DNA from: Aquila chrysaetos chrysaetos
Lineage: Eukaryota; Chordata; Aves; Accipitriformes; Accipitridae
Reading direction: 5' to 3'
Assembly: GCF_900496995.4 (NCBI RefSeq)
Contig: NC_044016.1
Span: 23,416,932-23,480,931, forward strand
DNA length: 64,000 bases
Shown here: one piece after another, positions 37,350 to 50,100 of the stretch
How the letters are laid out: each line of letters opens with the position of its first letter
Position numbering within the stretch: position 1 is the first letter of the stretch
Translations under genes and position numbers: made by a program
Notes under the pieces: model-generated
Database searches by the model: none
Told to the model about the DNA's origin: nothing
Seen by the model: only the letters and a program-made list of their open reading frames with translations

Positions 37350-38015
37350 GGGGCCGTCATCGCCGCCGGCCGTGCCGCCGTGCTGCCGTGCTGCGCCGCG
37401 CCGGCTGCCGGGGGTCCTGGGGCGTCTGCCGCGGCTCGGAGGTCACGGCCCGGGGAGGGCAGGGGAGCCGTCCGGTCCCGCCGAGGCAGGCTGCCCGCAC
37501 CCCGGCTGTAGCGGCGCTCAGCGGCTGCCTGCCTGCCGCCTGCCTGCCGGCTGCTGCGCGGCCGGGAGCCTGGATTCGTCTGCGGTACGTGTGACTGAGC
37601 CTCACAGTCATCGCGGTTTGAAAGGATGTGTTAAAATGCCTCTTGGTTCCCCTCTGAAGGAATCGACTCTAATTCTGTCTGTAGAAACGTTACTGATTTT
37701 TTTTTCTTCACAGGGTTCGGTGAACGATTCAGCCTTTTCCTGCCAAGAAATCTGCCAGGAAATCTTCTCTAATCACTAAATTCTCTGCTTTGGTTTCTAA
37801 ATCTGTTATTCGAGCAAGGAATCTTCAAAAACAGTTGCAGATCAATGCTTGAGTTAGAAATTAGAATTAGTTTTCTGTGAACTTTATGTTACTGGCACAG
37901 GTTTTCTACCACAGCAGTGGTCTGCCAGGATTAGGGGCTGTCTCTATACCATGCTTGGAGGCACAGACCTATCTTTGAATGTTGCTTTGCAGAACCTTTT
38001 TGAGATTGTGTCAAA

Positions 38016-38119
38016 ATGGAACGTGAGTGTATGGAGAAGATCAACACTTACTGTCAAAAGCAGAAACTGACACTGGTTTATGCCAATGTCAGGATGACCG
38101 GCCCATCTCATGATCCTGA
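38016..38119 (+). CDS. EIF2AK2: EIF2AK2 coding exon 1
   Basis: The exon itself begins about 37993 after a TTTGCAG acceptor; the ATG is at 38016. Residues 1-34 form the first half of dsRNA-binding domain 1 (INTYCQKQKL, TGPSHDP). Donor GTAAGT, with 2 bases of codon 35 left over. Confidence 0.93.
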
Positions 38120-41100
38120 GTAAGTTCACTATGCATGTCAATAAACATCAAGATTCTTCCTGCAATGAATGAACTGGCTAAGGCTTGCAATCGTAAAAGT
38201 TAATTTGATGAAAGTGTGTATGTGGCAGGAGAGCTGGTTGAAACCATAAATTGAGTGGTAGGTGGGTGGGGAGGATGTCGTGATAGAGTTTGAGGAGAAA
38301 ACTTATTTCAGAGTTCATGACCCTTTTTTGGAAAGCAACAGCAATGCACCTGTTACTGGTAACTATATTGTACGTATGCTCTGCATCTGCCATGAAATCT
38401 CTCAGGAGGTGGGGTGGGTTGCAGCAAGTATTTCAGTTTATGATCTATGCTAACTTGAGTGCTTTGATTTTTATTTAGTTTTACAAAGTGTGGAAATTAT
38501 TTGTGACTTATGTTGTTAATTTCTAACCATAAAGGTTGGGTGTATATTAATTGTTCGAGTACCAACATGTTTTATGTGTAGTTAAATTTTGAACGTCTGT
38601 TACGAGAGAAGAGTCTTTTGCTTAAGCTGTTTTGCTTTTACTTTTCGAGACAATTACAGGTGATAGAATATGCTTTATTTTTTAACACAAGCATGGTGTT
38701 TTGCTAATTTTTTTTCCCTTGCCAGAGATCATAGATACTCAAGATCTATGATGTTTCCTTGGGTGATTTTTTTTTTTTTTTGCTTGTTTGCATGAAGACA
38801 AGCCTTATGCTAATGATTAGTATGTTTCTTTTAATGTCTTCCATGTCGCCAGCCAGCATTGTCTGTGCTGACTTATTCTTGGACCTGACCATAGTCCCGG
38901 AATAAATTAATAAGTATTAGCTGAGTCTCAAATGTTAATCAGTTATCTTAATTTTTTCCCCGTGCAGCTCACATAATTCAAAAAAGTAACCCTTACTGCA
39001 GTAATGGCCACAGCTGTGGTCACACAGCTACATCTTCATGCTTCAAAAGTGATGGCATGGGACTAACAGAATTTACACACATTTCAAATTTATTAATTTA
39101 TCCCATTTATTGTGCTTTTTAATTTTTTCTGTGTGCTCTGCTACATTCACAAATATAATTCAAACCATTTTCTTGGATCTGTAAGTGATGTGAGGTGTGA
39201 CAGTGGTATCTAGGAAAATCCTGGGTAACCTGGGCTGTTCCAAGGAGTACAATGTACAGTGTCTGGCTACAGTGATGAATGCTGTAAACCTCCTTCGGTG
39301 CCTTTGTGGTGCTCTTTCCCAGTGCTCTGTCTGCTAATGGGATACATTGGCTACTGCTGGTCCTGAGCTGGCTCCCTAACTCTTCTGTTCTGTGTCCCGC
39401 CTCATAAGTCCTCCTGAAGTTGTCTGAGGCATGATGCAGAGACACCTCCTGCCATCTCCTCCCCTCCTATCCTGGTTTTGGTGCTGTAGCTGCTTCCGCT
39501 GCAATGTCTGTCAGGGTCGGTGCTGAACACAATGTAAGAAGGTTGAGAGAGCCCAGGCTGGTTCAGTCCCGAGTGGCAAGTTTTCTTGGGCTGGGAACGC
39601 AGTGTGTGGACAATCAGGCCAGTGCTGCCTAAACCTGTCAAGTCTGGGCAGTGCTTATTAACATGGCGGATAAGCGTGACTGTACATTTGGGACCAACTC
39701 ATGTAACACTCATTCAGATAATCCTCAACTCAGGTAATTAACTCATGGGTCATTGGGACTCAGACTGCAGATTTCCTCAGGATGCTTAAATGGTGAATTT
39801 TGGATGCAGAGTCATAGCTGAATGTATGTAGTATTCAGAGCTTAGGTACGGGTTGGCTAACAAACCCTTTCCCAAAGAACGATCTTTCATGCTTTTTTTT
39901 TTGTATGCTGTTTCCTGTGTGTAGAGTATGTGGCACACTGGTGTGCTTTGTCATACTGTTTATCTCCTTAAGATATCTCATTAAGGCTTGCTTACACAAT
40001 GACTGCAAGCACTGTTCTGCATCTGCATTGTTTTCCATCCAAACATTTCATTAAAGGGAAGTGGAGAGTGAAGTTGGAATACTGAAAAAAGTGAATTCCT
40101 GAAGTCATTCCAGTATTTGAGACAAATCATCCCAGAGAGAAACTCGTGATGCTATACCTAGACTGTTTCTTTGTGTCAATCTATCTTGTTGATTGTGAGC
40201 TTGTGTATTTATATGCTCTGTTGTAATCTGAAGTACGGACGTACCCAGCCATTATAATAATGGTCACGTTAACATGACACAAACCTGTGCTGCTGTCAAA
40301 AGCAGAAATCTAGTTGTTGTTTTCTGCTTTGTTGCCTTTTGTGCAAAGGCAGCAGCAGAAACATTAGGGATTTTGCAGTTGCAGGACAAGTCAGATCTGG
40401 GTAAGAACTGATTTGGCTGAAAACCAACCATTCGTTATTAGGTCACTGTCGTGGGTTGACCCCAGGTGGCAGCGAAACCCCCAGCCAGCCACTCACTCAC
40501 TTTCCCCCAGTGGGATGGGGGACAGAATCAGAAGGGTGAGAGGCAGAAAAACTTGTGGATTGAGATAAAGACAGTTTAATAAGTGAGGCAAAGCTGTATG
40601 TGCAACCGAAGCAAAATAAGGAATTCACTCACTCCTTCCCATTGGCAGGAAGATGTTTAGCCATTTTCAGGAAAGCGGAGCTTCATCATGTGTAACAGTT
40701 ACTTGGGAAGACAAACATTATAACCCCAAATGTCCCATCTTCCTCCTTCTCCCCCCCGCTTTCATTGCTGAGCGCAATGCCATGTGTCATGGAATATCGC
40801 TCTGGCCAGCTGCCCTGGTTGTGTCCCTTCCCAACTTCTCACACACCCCCAGCCTACTTGCTGGGAGGCTAGAGTGGGGAAAAAGAAAAGGCTTTGATGC
40901 TGTGCAAACACTGCTCAGCAATAGGTAAAACGTTGTATTATCAACACTGTTTTAGTCCCAAATCCACAACATAGCACCATACCAGCTGCTATGAAGAAAG
41001 TTAACTCCATCGCAGCCAGACCCAGTACAGTCAGTCCTGAGCTGTGTCAGTTCCGTGTTCTGACTCACGGAGTTGCTGTATGGGAAGCAGTGCATGCACA

Positions 41101-44100
41101 GTTGTGCAATGGAGTGGTAAGGGATCAGTGGTTCAGTGTGGAAGGGCAGGACTTTTTTGTTTGTTTGTTTTTTTGTGTCCTGGTGTTAAGGCTTCACCAC
41201 CTTGCCTGTAACAATGTTGACTTTATGCATTCTTTTGCTTTTAAAAATTTAAATAATTTTGCTTTTAAAAAGCAGTTAAGCATTTAAAAATACTGTTAGA
41301 ACTAATAAAGTACATGCATTTGTGACTAGTGAAGAAGCATTTAAAAATATTTCTTCTAAAGAGTTATCATAATCAGGAGTTAGATATAATAAAAACACAT
41401 TAATACTCAAATACCTCCACAGTTAACTTACAGTGCTTTGTAGATAAGAAAAAGAAAGTTGAATCTGAGAAGGTTATTAAGTATACATGAGACAAAATGT
41501 AACAATGTTTTAGAAAAGTTTCCTTCATTGCAGGTTCACAGTTGTGGTTAAAATAAACGATGTAGAATATGGTACAGGCACTGGTAAAAATAAGAAGGAA
41601 GCAAAAGCAGTAGCAGCAAAAAAAACCTGGGAAATGATTGAGAAACAGGTGAGTAAACTGTAGGATTTAATTTTTTTTTTTTTTTTTTGCTAGTAAAGGT
41701 TGAAGATGAATCTCTAAAAGTAGCCAATATAGTATCATTGTTTTCTTTATTTTAGAAGGGTTTCTAATGCTGCCATCCCTTTTCTTGTCTCTGGTCAGGG
41801 CATTCAGAAATTTCAGAAAATTCAGAAGGCAGCACTTGCGTTTTTTTTTTTTTTTTAATGAGACATTTCACAGCTCGTTCCCTGTCTTTTCTTAAAAGAG
41901 GTGGGAGGAGACATGGTGAGAGGTTGTTAGACATTGGTGCAGTACTTGGAAAACTGGATTTACATTTCTTTGGAAGTTCAAAATGTAATAATTCTAGGTT
42001 GGGATGACTGTCCTCTGCCACAAGGGACTCTGTTAGTGCAAACTTGGGATTTCTTAAAAATATTTTAAAATGCTGACAAACCTTGCAGCTATATTAGATT
42101 TTGTGCCCTGTTTATCTTAATCTATTTATTAAGCTTAAGTTTTTAAGTTACCTATCTTGTTTGTCTTATAGCCAGAGAGCCCTTCAAACATGCAAGCTTC
42201 AGAATTAATGACAACTCAAACGACCTTATTACCTGTACCAGCCAATGACTATGTCAGCCAACTAAATATGTATTCACAAAGGACACTGGAAAAAGTTGAT
42301 TATCCTAACACAAAATGTACTGGAGAAGCCCATGCTCCCATGTAAGATGTGCTTTGTCTTCGTACTTGCTTTTAATACTTCTGGTGTTTACTAACACTAC
42401 CATTAGTTACCCTGAGTAGTGTTAGATGAATCTTTAGAAATACAATAAAAATTTGGAGGTAGTCTGGAGAGAATCCAGTGGAGGGCCATTAAGGTGGTTA
42501 AAGAGTTGGAGGATACGGCATAGGAGGAGAGGCTAAGAGGACTGAGTTTGTTTAGCTGGGAGGAGAGATGGCATGATGATAAAATGGTAGTCAGTGTTGA
42601 CAAATTGTCCGTTATCTTGGTTGTAGCTCTGGCACGTTTGTGGACCTCTCGGCATGTATTTTGGAGACCCCTAGGAACCAAGTGCCAAGGAGAGCCTGTT
42701 TGTGTCTCCTGTATGCATTGCAGTCAGTGAGTTGTAGAAACGTTTCAGTTAATGACAGCTGAGGGATGATGAAGAATATCTACATATTTTAACTGTCTTG
42801 ACAATGTCTGCTGGAAAACTCCTCTCTTCCCCTGAAAAATCAGCCATTTTAAAACCTAAATTGCAGATAATTTATGATTGTGGGTGCATATGATATGATG
42901 CTTTGAGGAGTTCCACCTTAAAAAGTGCTAAATATTCACTCTCTGAAAATTGATTATCTTGAAGGCATGTCAAATTAGTTATCTACCATTATTAATTAGA
43001 TTAAATGTATATTGGAAGTAATGTCCTGAAGATGTATATTTCAGATTTCCATTCTATAATGTCAATTGACTGTAGTGTTTAAAATCATTAAATTAAGACT
43101 TGTCATATGGGATATAAGACTTTATTCCCTGTTGTATTTTACAGATTTTCTTGTAGCTGTACAATTAGTGGTTTTGTGTATGGAAGTGGCACTGGAACAT
43201 CTGTAGCTGCTGCAAAACAAGCTGCTGCGAAACAAGCGCTTGAGAAGCTACATAAGCAAGGCACTCTAACAGTATGTGCTATATTTAGCCTTAAGACAGA
43301 AGTTTAATTCTTGTATCTTTAATCTCTGAACAGATTTCCTCATTGTATTTAAAAGCATATTCCATGGATTTCACTTAAGAGGGAAACAATCCATATTTTG
43401 GTGGGTTGGTTTGGCTACAGGATTCTGTTGGTAAAATTTATGTTGTGTTTCTATATTCAACTGCCGGATTAAAAAAATCTCACAGTTGATATCTCTGTGT
43501 ATTTCAGAATATGGTCTGATACATTGTCATTCAAGGATGCACGTATCTTAAAAATTTCTGAATCCTGACTACTCTAATATAGGGGTTGTCTCCTGTGTGT
43601 TGTCGAGCTGACTGGCTATGAACATAAATCTCTTACTGTCTTGTGCTGGATGAAAAATCTATTGTGAAATGTGAGAAAAACAAAAGCAGGAGTGAGATTC
43701 AACAGGACTTGCCTCCTGTAGTATTCCAAGGCAGAGTCTAGTGAAGCAATTGCTAACACCATCCTCTGGAGAGCAGAGCTATTGTCTTCACGTTGGTGAT
43801 CGCATTTCCATACATGCAAAAAATTATTGAATTCTAATAGTGATCTAAACCCACTTCTGAAATGCACAGAACAGTACATATGAGCTAACTTAAATGAAGT
43901 GTAGTTTAAAGGGAAGGAAGGCAGTATGGAGGAGGAAAGAAACCTTTTTTACTTTAAGTACTTTTTTCATTATTTGGCTGTTTACTGTGAATTTTACATG
44001 CTTCTTTTATTGTTGTTTTTAAGTTAACCATGTAATTAATGGCCTCTTATAGCCCTAAGATCCTTCCTTAATATTTTCCTGTGTTGCAAGCTCATGGGTC

Positions 44101-47100
44101 TTTGCATTTTCATCAAAGTCTGAAATCTATTACCTCGAGCAGAACCTCTGTAGCAATTATTCTAAATTTGGGGTGGGTTGTTTTGCTTTGGTTTTAATTT
44201 TTATTAATTCCAAGACATGTCTGTGTAACACACAAAATGTAACTAGTAAAAAGTAGTAAAGGCCCAGTACTCCTGCATTCAAAAAAATGGGTTTTGTTTG
44301 TTGGCTGTCATCGAAACATAAACCGTTAAGTTTTTTTAATTTTTGTCAGGTTATGGTCTACAACAATCATAGGCGCTGCTTTTAATGTTACGTTTATGTT
44401 CTTATGATATAGGGGGAAAGGAAAAGCTGGGGGAAGAACCTCTACTAAGTATTTAGGATTCATTTTTTTAGTCGACCCCGATTTAGTAATTCAGGTTTCG
44501 CAGGGTTTTCACACTGAAGACATTGAATGTCTTTTTGTACAGACTCAAGATTTTCAGTTCTGCTGATGACATAAACCAAAACCTACATATATCTTGTTTT
44601 CCACACAGACAATTGCATATGCAGTAAACAATGAAAACATTTGCTTTTAGTAACTGTAAGTCTTATCCTGATTTTTAATAGATCTCAGACTCTACTTCTG
44701 CAAATGTGCTTATATAGTCTCAATATGAGTGGGAAAACGCTTACTGTGACATGGCCCTGTATTTCACTCCTCTGGATGGAAGTTAGGCAGATGCCTTTCT
44801 TCTGTAGGGCTTTGAATGTTCAGTGCCATTAACAACTTCCACATAGGACCTTGTAATCTTCCCTCCCCCCTCTTTGAATGGCATCTATTGCGCTAGGGAT
44901 TTTTTTTAATGTGATATTGTTAACCATTCTTGTTTTTTCTTTTTTCAGATGGGAAGAGAAGAATCTAATGGAAATTCTACATTTACTGAACATAGTAATT
45001 CCTCTCGAGTGCCAACTCAGTCTGACTCGGAGTAAGTTGAGTTCACTGATAATGTGAAACAAAATGTATTTACTAATCTTAAAGGGTCATGTGATCTAGT
45101 TCTAAATAAAATCTGTCATAGTGTCTTTTGCAGTATAAAGCCATTTAATTTAAGCTTCTATTTCTTAGATTTCAGAGCAAAATTTGTTGTACTTGTGCAA
45201 TTTTATTTGAGTCCTTACGGGTTAGCTTATAATAATTTTAGAGCTTTCTAATATATTTATATTTTGCCATGAGTAGTTCTTTCAGAAGCATTTTTACTGT
45301 GATGGAAACGGAATAAACTACCTCATTCAGTAGCGTTAATTCATGCCATTTTTAATAGGCACTTTCCTATTGTGACACTGTTGTGAACTCAGTATAATTC
45401 AGTTTCAGTACTTTCCTGTGCTCCACATTCTGCTTTCTTCTGGTTTTTTTTTTTTTTTTTTTTTTTTTTCCTTTTTCCTTCTCCATAAATCTTCCTTTCC
45501 ACCAAAGGGAAAATTTGCTTAGCAAAAGAAAATGAACACACATAAAGTTTCATCTGTGATTTGGGAACCCTAGATCAACCCTTTTGTGTCCAGCAGTTAA
45601 TTTGACTGTAGTGCTACTACCACCTCTTTTATGTTCTTTGTGCGATTGTAAAGCAAGCTGATACGTACAGTGCTAGAGCTGGCTGCACTGCCTTGAAATA
45701 TACATCTGTATTTAACCTATTTACTTTAAGGATATAATAGAAAATATATCATATAGACATCTAGATATCATGGCATCATATCATAGAAATAGAGGAGTAT
45801 ATTACAAAATGTTATTTTTTTATTAGCTTTCTAGCATAAAGTTTTGTAGTTCAAATCAGTCATGATTGTTAATGCTTTTTCAGGTTTTGCTTTTAAAAAC
45901 TATGGGGTTTTTTATGCTTCTATTTTTCTTGTGGCCATAATTTTATTTATTTATTTTATTTATTTATTTGATTGTGTTACTTTCACCTAAAACTAGTCTA
46001 CTATTTTTCAATAACAGCAGTATTTCCTTTGAATACTCAGCTGCAAAGTTAGTAGAAAAAATGAAAGACATGGCAGTATGTGAAAAGCCTTCACCTTCTC
46101 AGGTATAGTATGAAAATGGTCTTCCTCATAATTACATTTTAGACCCTGAACAGGGCAAGCTTCTTGTCAGAGTGTAGCACCAGTTTGTTCCTTTATCCAC
46201 TAATCACTAGAAAACACATGCACATTTTTACTACGAATATTCAGTACTTTCTTACTGTTACCATTAGTGTGGACCCAATTTATGTACTGTTGACTAAATG
46301 GGCAGTACTCCCAAGGAAGGGGATCACACTGAGCTTATATTTTTCTGTGGGAAGAATGATGATGTCATACATAGCACATGTGAAAAATTTTAAGCTAAGA
46401 TATGGCTTCATTCTTATTACATTGTTTATAATTATAAACATTACCTTGTTTATGATTTATATGTTTATAATTTATAGACAATTCCTAGTTACTTTCTCAG
46501 ACACATTTTAAACTAAGTAGAGTGAAAACATTCAAGATATCTCAGCTTTTTTTTCTCTTTTTCATGTAGAGAGACGCACAAAGTTCTGCCCTGAAATCCA
46601 GAAGGTATATGTTTATTTCTGGGGTGCTATCTGCCATAAACTATATTGCAAACCACTTTAATGTTTCTATACCTAGCAAAGAAATGCCACTATTGGGAGG
46701 TACATTTCTTTTCTCTTGTCACATATTAGAAAAATGGCTCATTATAAGTTTTGCTTTTATCCTTGTTAAAGAAAATTGGCAGCTAATTTTGATAATGCAA
46801 GAAACAAGGAAGAGGAGAAAAAGATGTCAGATTTAGATGAAAGTTTGCCAGATTTGGACACAAATACCAGTGAGGAGAATGAAAGTCCATACACAGTGAA
46901 TAAAAGGTAAAAAGGATTTTATTTTTTTTTTAATAAGATCTGTATGGCAATTACAATATGTAGTGGTCTAGATTTGTTTGTTTATTTATAACAGAATGTG
47001 GGAAAACACTGTTTTAAAAATAACTTTCTAAGAAAATTGGTATTTGAGGTACTATTTTTTTTTTTCCTGGAAATTTCAAATATAGTATAGCAACTGACAT

Positions 47101-50100
47101 GCAATGGTATTTAATGCTTACAACCAAAAGTCATTTGTGTGAAGATGTGAGGGTAATTACCGTACATGCTTTCAAGGGTCAGTTTCCCTTGTTTTTTTAA
47201 TCTTCAAGACTATGATTTAGACCTGTATAGGTGCTGAGTGATCCCTGTAGAATGGTATTTCAGCAGATGTATTAGATCTGTCAGGATCATTTTTATATCT
47301 TGTAAATTTAAGGTTAAGTATACTTAAGTTATATATCTTTTTTTTTTTTTTTTAAAGATTTCTTGAGAGTTTTAAAAACATAGAGCCTATTGGTGAAGGT
47401 GGTTTTGGGAATGTTTTCAAAGCAACAGGAAAGCTTGATGAGAGAACCTATGCAGTCAAACGAGTTCAATTCACAGAGTACGTACTGTATATTTACTTCT
47501 GGTTTTTATTTTAGGACAACCTTAATCAAGATTTTAGTACTTTGTTTTGTCTCTTTAATAATCCTAGGAGCACTTAAGCAATTTTCATTATTAATTGTAC
47601 ATTCTTTCTGGTAAACTGTTTCCTTTATTTCTAAGTGAAGCTGAAAATGGCATGTAACTCTGTTAAATTTTGCGTGCACTGGAAGAATTTCAGATGCAGA
47701 TGTAAAAAAGTAGATTTGTTAAGTTCTACTTTCCCTGAACACGCTAGTGCTCTGGTTATTAATATTGCAGAATGCGTTTGAAGAAAACTTGCTGATTAAT
47801 AAAACAGTGAAAGCAGCACTGTTAGTTTTGACAGGTTACATGGAAAATTTACTTATCAGTAATGCATAATGACTATAATTAGGGAAAATAGAGAAAAATG
47901 AAAGTAATACATTTTGTGGTTTGTAATTGGGAAATGCTTTATAGATGACCCATGTAGTCATCATTCTCACACTGTATTACTTGTCCTTTATAAATCTCAA
48001 CAGAGAACGATGAGCTTAATTTTTTTTTTAAAGTAATTTTCTGTAACCCGTAGCTAGTGGAGTATTTTATCAGCAGGTGAAAAACTGGAATTTCTTTTAG
48101 GTAATCTATTGAAAAAGTTTCAAGTTGTTGGAGATACTTGTCCCTTACATTGTGTAACTGCCCTTCAAATTCTTGTGTTCTTCACAAATATATGTTATGT
48201 TCATTTGTATTGCAATCCTGAGAACTATACTAGAAAACATAATACTGGTTCTTTAAATAAAGACTGCTGGTCTGCTGATGGGTTTGAACTTACTTCGCTA
48301 GCCAATTTTACAAGTGCAGGCCAAATTTAGTAATAGTTCTTCATGAGTATTTACACGGACTTCTGTATATGTAAACAAACTTCATAGAGGTGAAGAGAAA
48401 ACATGGGTGTTTGCTACATTCTGTTTGACTACCTAATGTAATTACACATTGCAACTATCTGCTTTTTTCAGCTTTTTTTGACTGCGGCTTTCATTTCTAA
48501 TATGGTTAAAACATTTTTTGCACTTTTAATAACTGAGCAGATGAAAGAAAACCCACAGAATTTGTAACTACAACTTTGAACTTGTATGAAGGAGAATATT
48601 ATCTTCTTTTTCTAAACTAATGTAAAACTATCTGTATACTGCTACTTGATATCATGTCTTTTATTTAACTTAGTATTACATTTTTATAGGGAAATGACAT
48701 TTGTTTCTTTTTTTTTTTTCTTCTTTTTTTCCCCCTCCAAATAGGAATGTAAAGCGTGAAGTAAAAGAACTTGCAAGACTTGACCACGAAAACATAGTGC
48801 GGTATTATTGTAGCTGGAAAGGGTATGACCACGTAACTTATCCAGACTCAAGGTAACTACAAGATAGTAGTTTGCACTCACAAACTTGTTTGCCATAGTG
48901 AATTTTGTGTTGTGAAAAAAAAGGCTGATGATTGGTTATAAATCATTATACAAATATAAATGCATACACATACTTACATACTTACTGTTAGGAAAAAAAG
49001 GCACAGTACTTTTCAGCAGCAGGTCATATATAATTGAATATATTTATATCTTCTTTTCCTTGGTGGATAAGATACATTATGTAATTTTATCTTGCTCCTC
49101 TCTCTTAATACACAGAACTTGCTGAATCTATAGAGGAGTGCAAGAGTGCAGAACTCAAAATTTGGGGCTAGAATTAACAACAGAAACTAAAAAATTGTCT
49201 GTCAGTTGGCTGCCAAATCCCTGATCAGAAGTTTCTTTTTTTAAAGTACTGGTCAGCCAGTAGCTCTCATAGATTTAACTATTTCTCTAAGTTAGTATTT
49301 TAACTGTGATGCCTGAAGCAGTTTTGGCTGTTGAGAACACAGAAACAAAATTAAATGCTCTTTCATTTAGAGGCAGTCTTCAACATTAAGACTTCTGGGA
49401 AGATAGGGGTGAGAGTTTTACTCATAAGTTAGGTTATTAACTTTTCAAAGCTTCTGTGGTAAGCTTTTTTCACTAGCTGTAAATTCGTACCCTTCAGATA
49501 CATTGCCACACTTACCTAGATCCATAAAATATTAATGGATTCAAAATTATGGTTGGTATGGTATCTGTCCAGTGTGCTCAGTAAATGAGGAATAAAATGG
49601 GGGGGGGGGGAAAGTCTTGTGTCAAAACCCAACCGTTAATATGTTGGAGTCTCAATATCACTTATGCATTCTAAATTGAGCAGTTATTGGGTAAAAGACA
49701 CAAAAAAAGTCCTAAAAGCTGAAGTCCCAGCCTGGAATTCCACTTAGTGCCCTGACCTCAAAGCTACAGAATGTCCCGAGCCACTTAATGCTTGTTCTTT
49801 CAGTGCCTCGGGTGGCTTTATTGCAGGGCACTCAGATCACACACTGCAAGTAGGAAAAAGTGGTGCCGCCTCCTCTTCATATTGTCCTTCCCCTCACCAT
49901 CTCCAGCCTCAGCCTATCCTATGGGCTGATAGTGAGGGAACTCTTCTGGAAAGTGTGAGGCTGTCAGGTGGGTCAATATATTTCATCTAGATTTCCAGCT
50001 TTCAGAAGGGTTTCTCTAACTCACAGATTGATGTCAAAGATGGTCACTGCACTACCTTCTTGAAGGGACAGAGTTTGAAAGAATGTAATCATACTGGATA

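Larger units (their letters stand above)
37010..37600 (+). promoter_or_regulatory. EIF2AK2: CpG-island promoter of EIF2AK2 and likely untranslated exon 1
   Basis: A GC-rich, CpG-dense island about 0.4-1 kb upstream of the first coding exon. It contains a GC box (GGGGCGGG at 37.32 kb) and two ISRE-like motifs. A likely donor TGCG/GTACGT at 37584/37585 could end a non-coding first exon. A frame open from 37144 to 37779 is judged a GC-content artefact. Confidence 0.7.

Noticed and set aside
37144..37779. 211-codon plus-strand frame in the EIF2AK2 promoter
   Set aside because: GC-driven frame crossing a probable untranslated exon and intron, with no recognisable domain.
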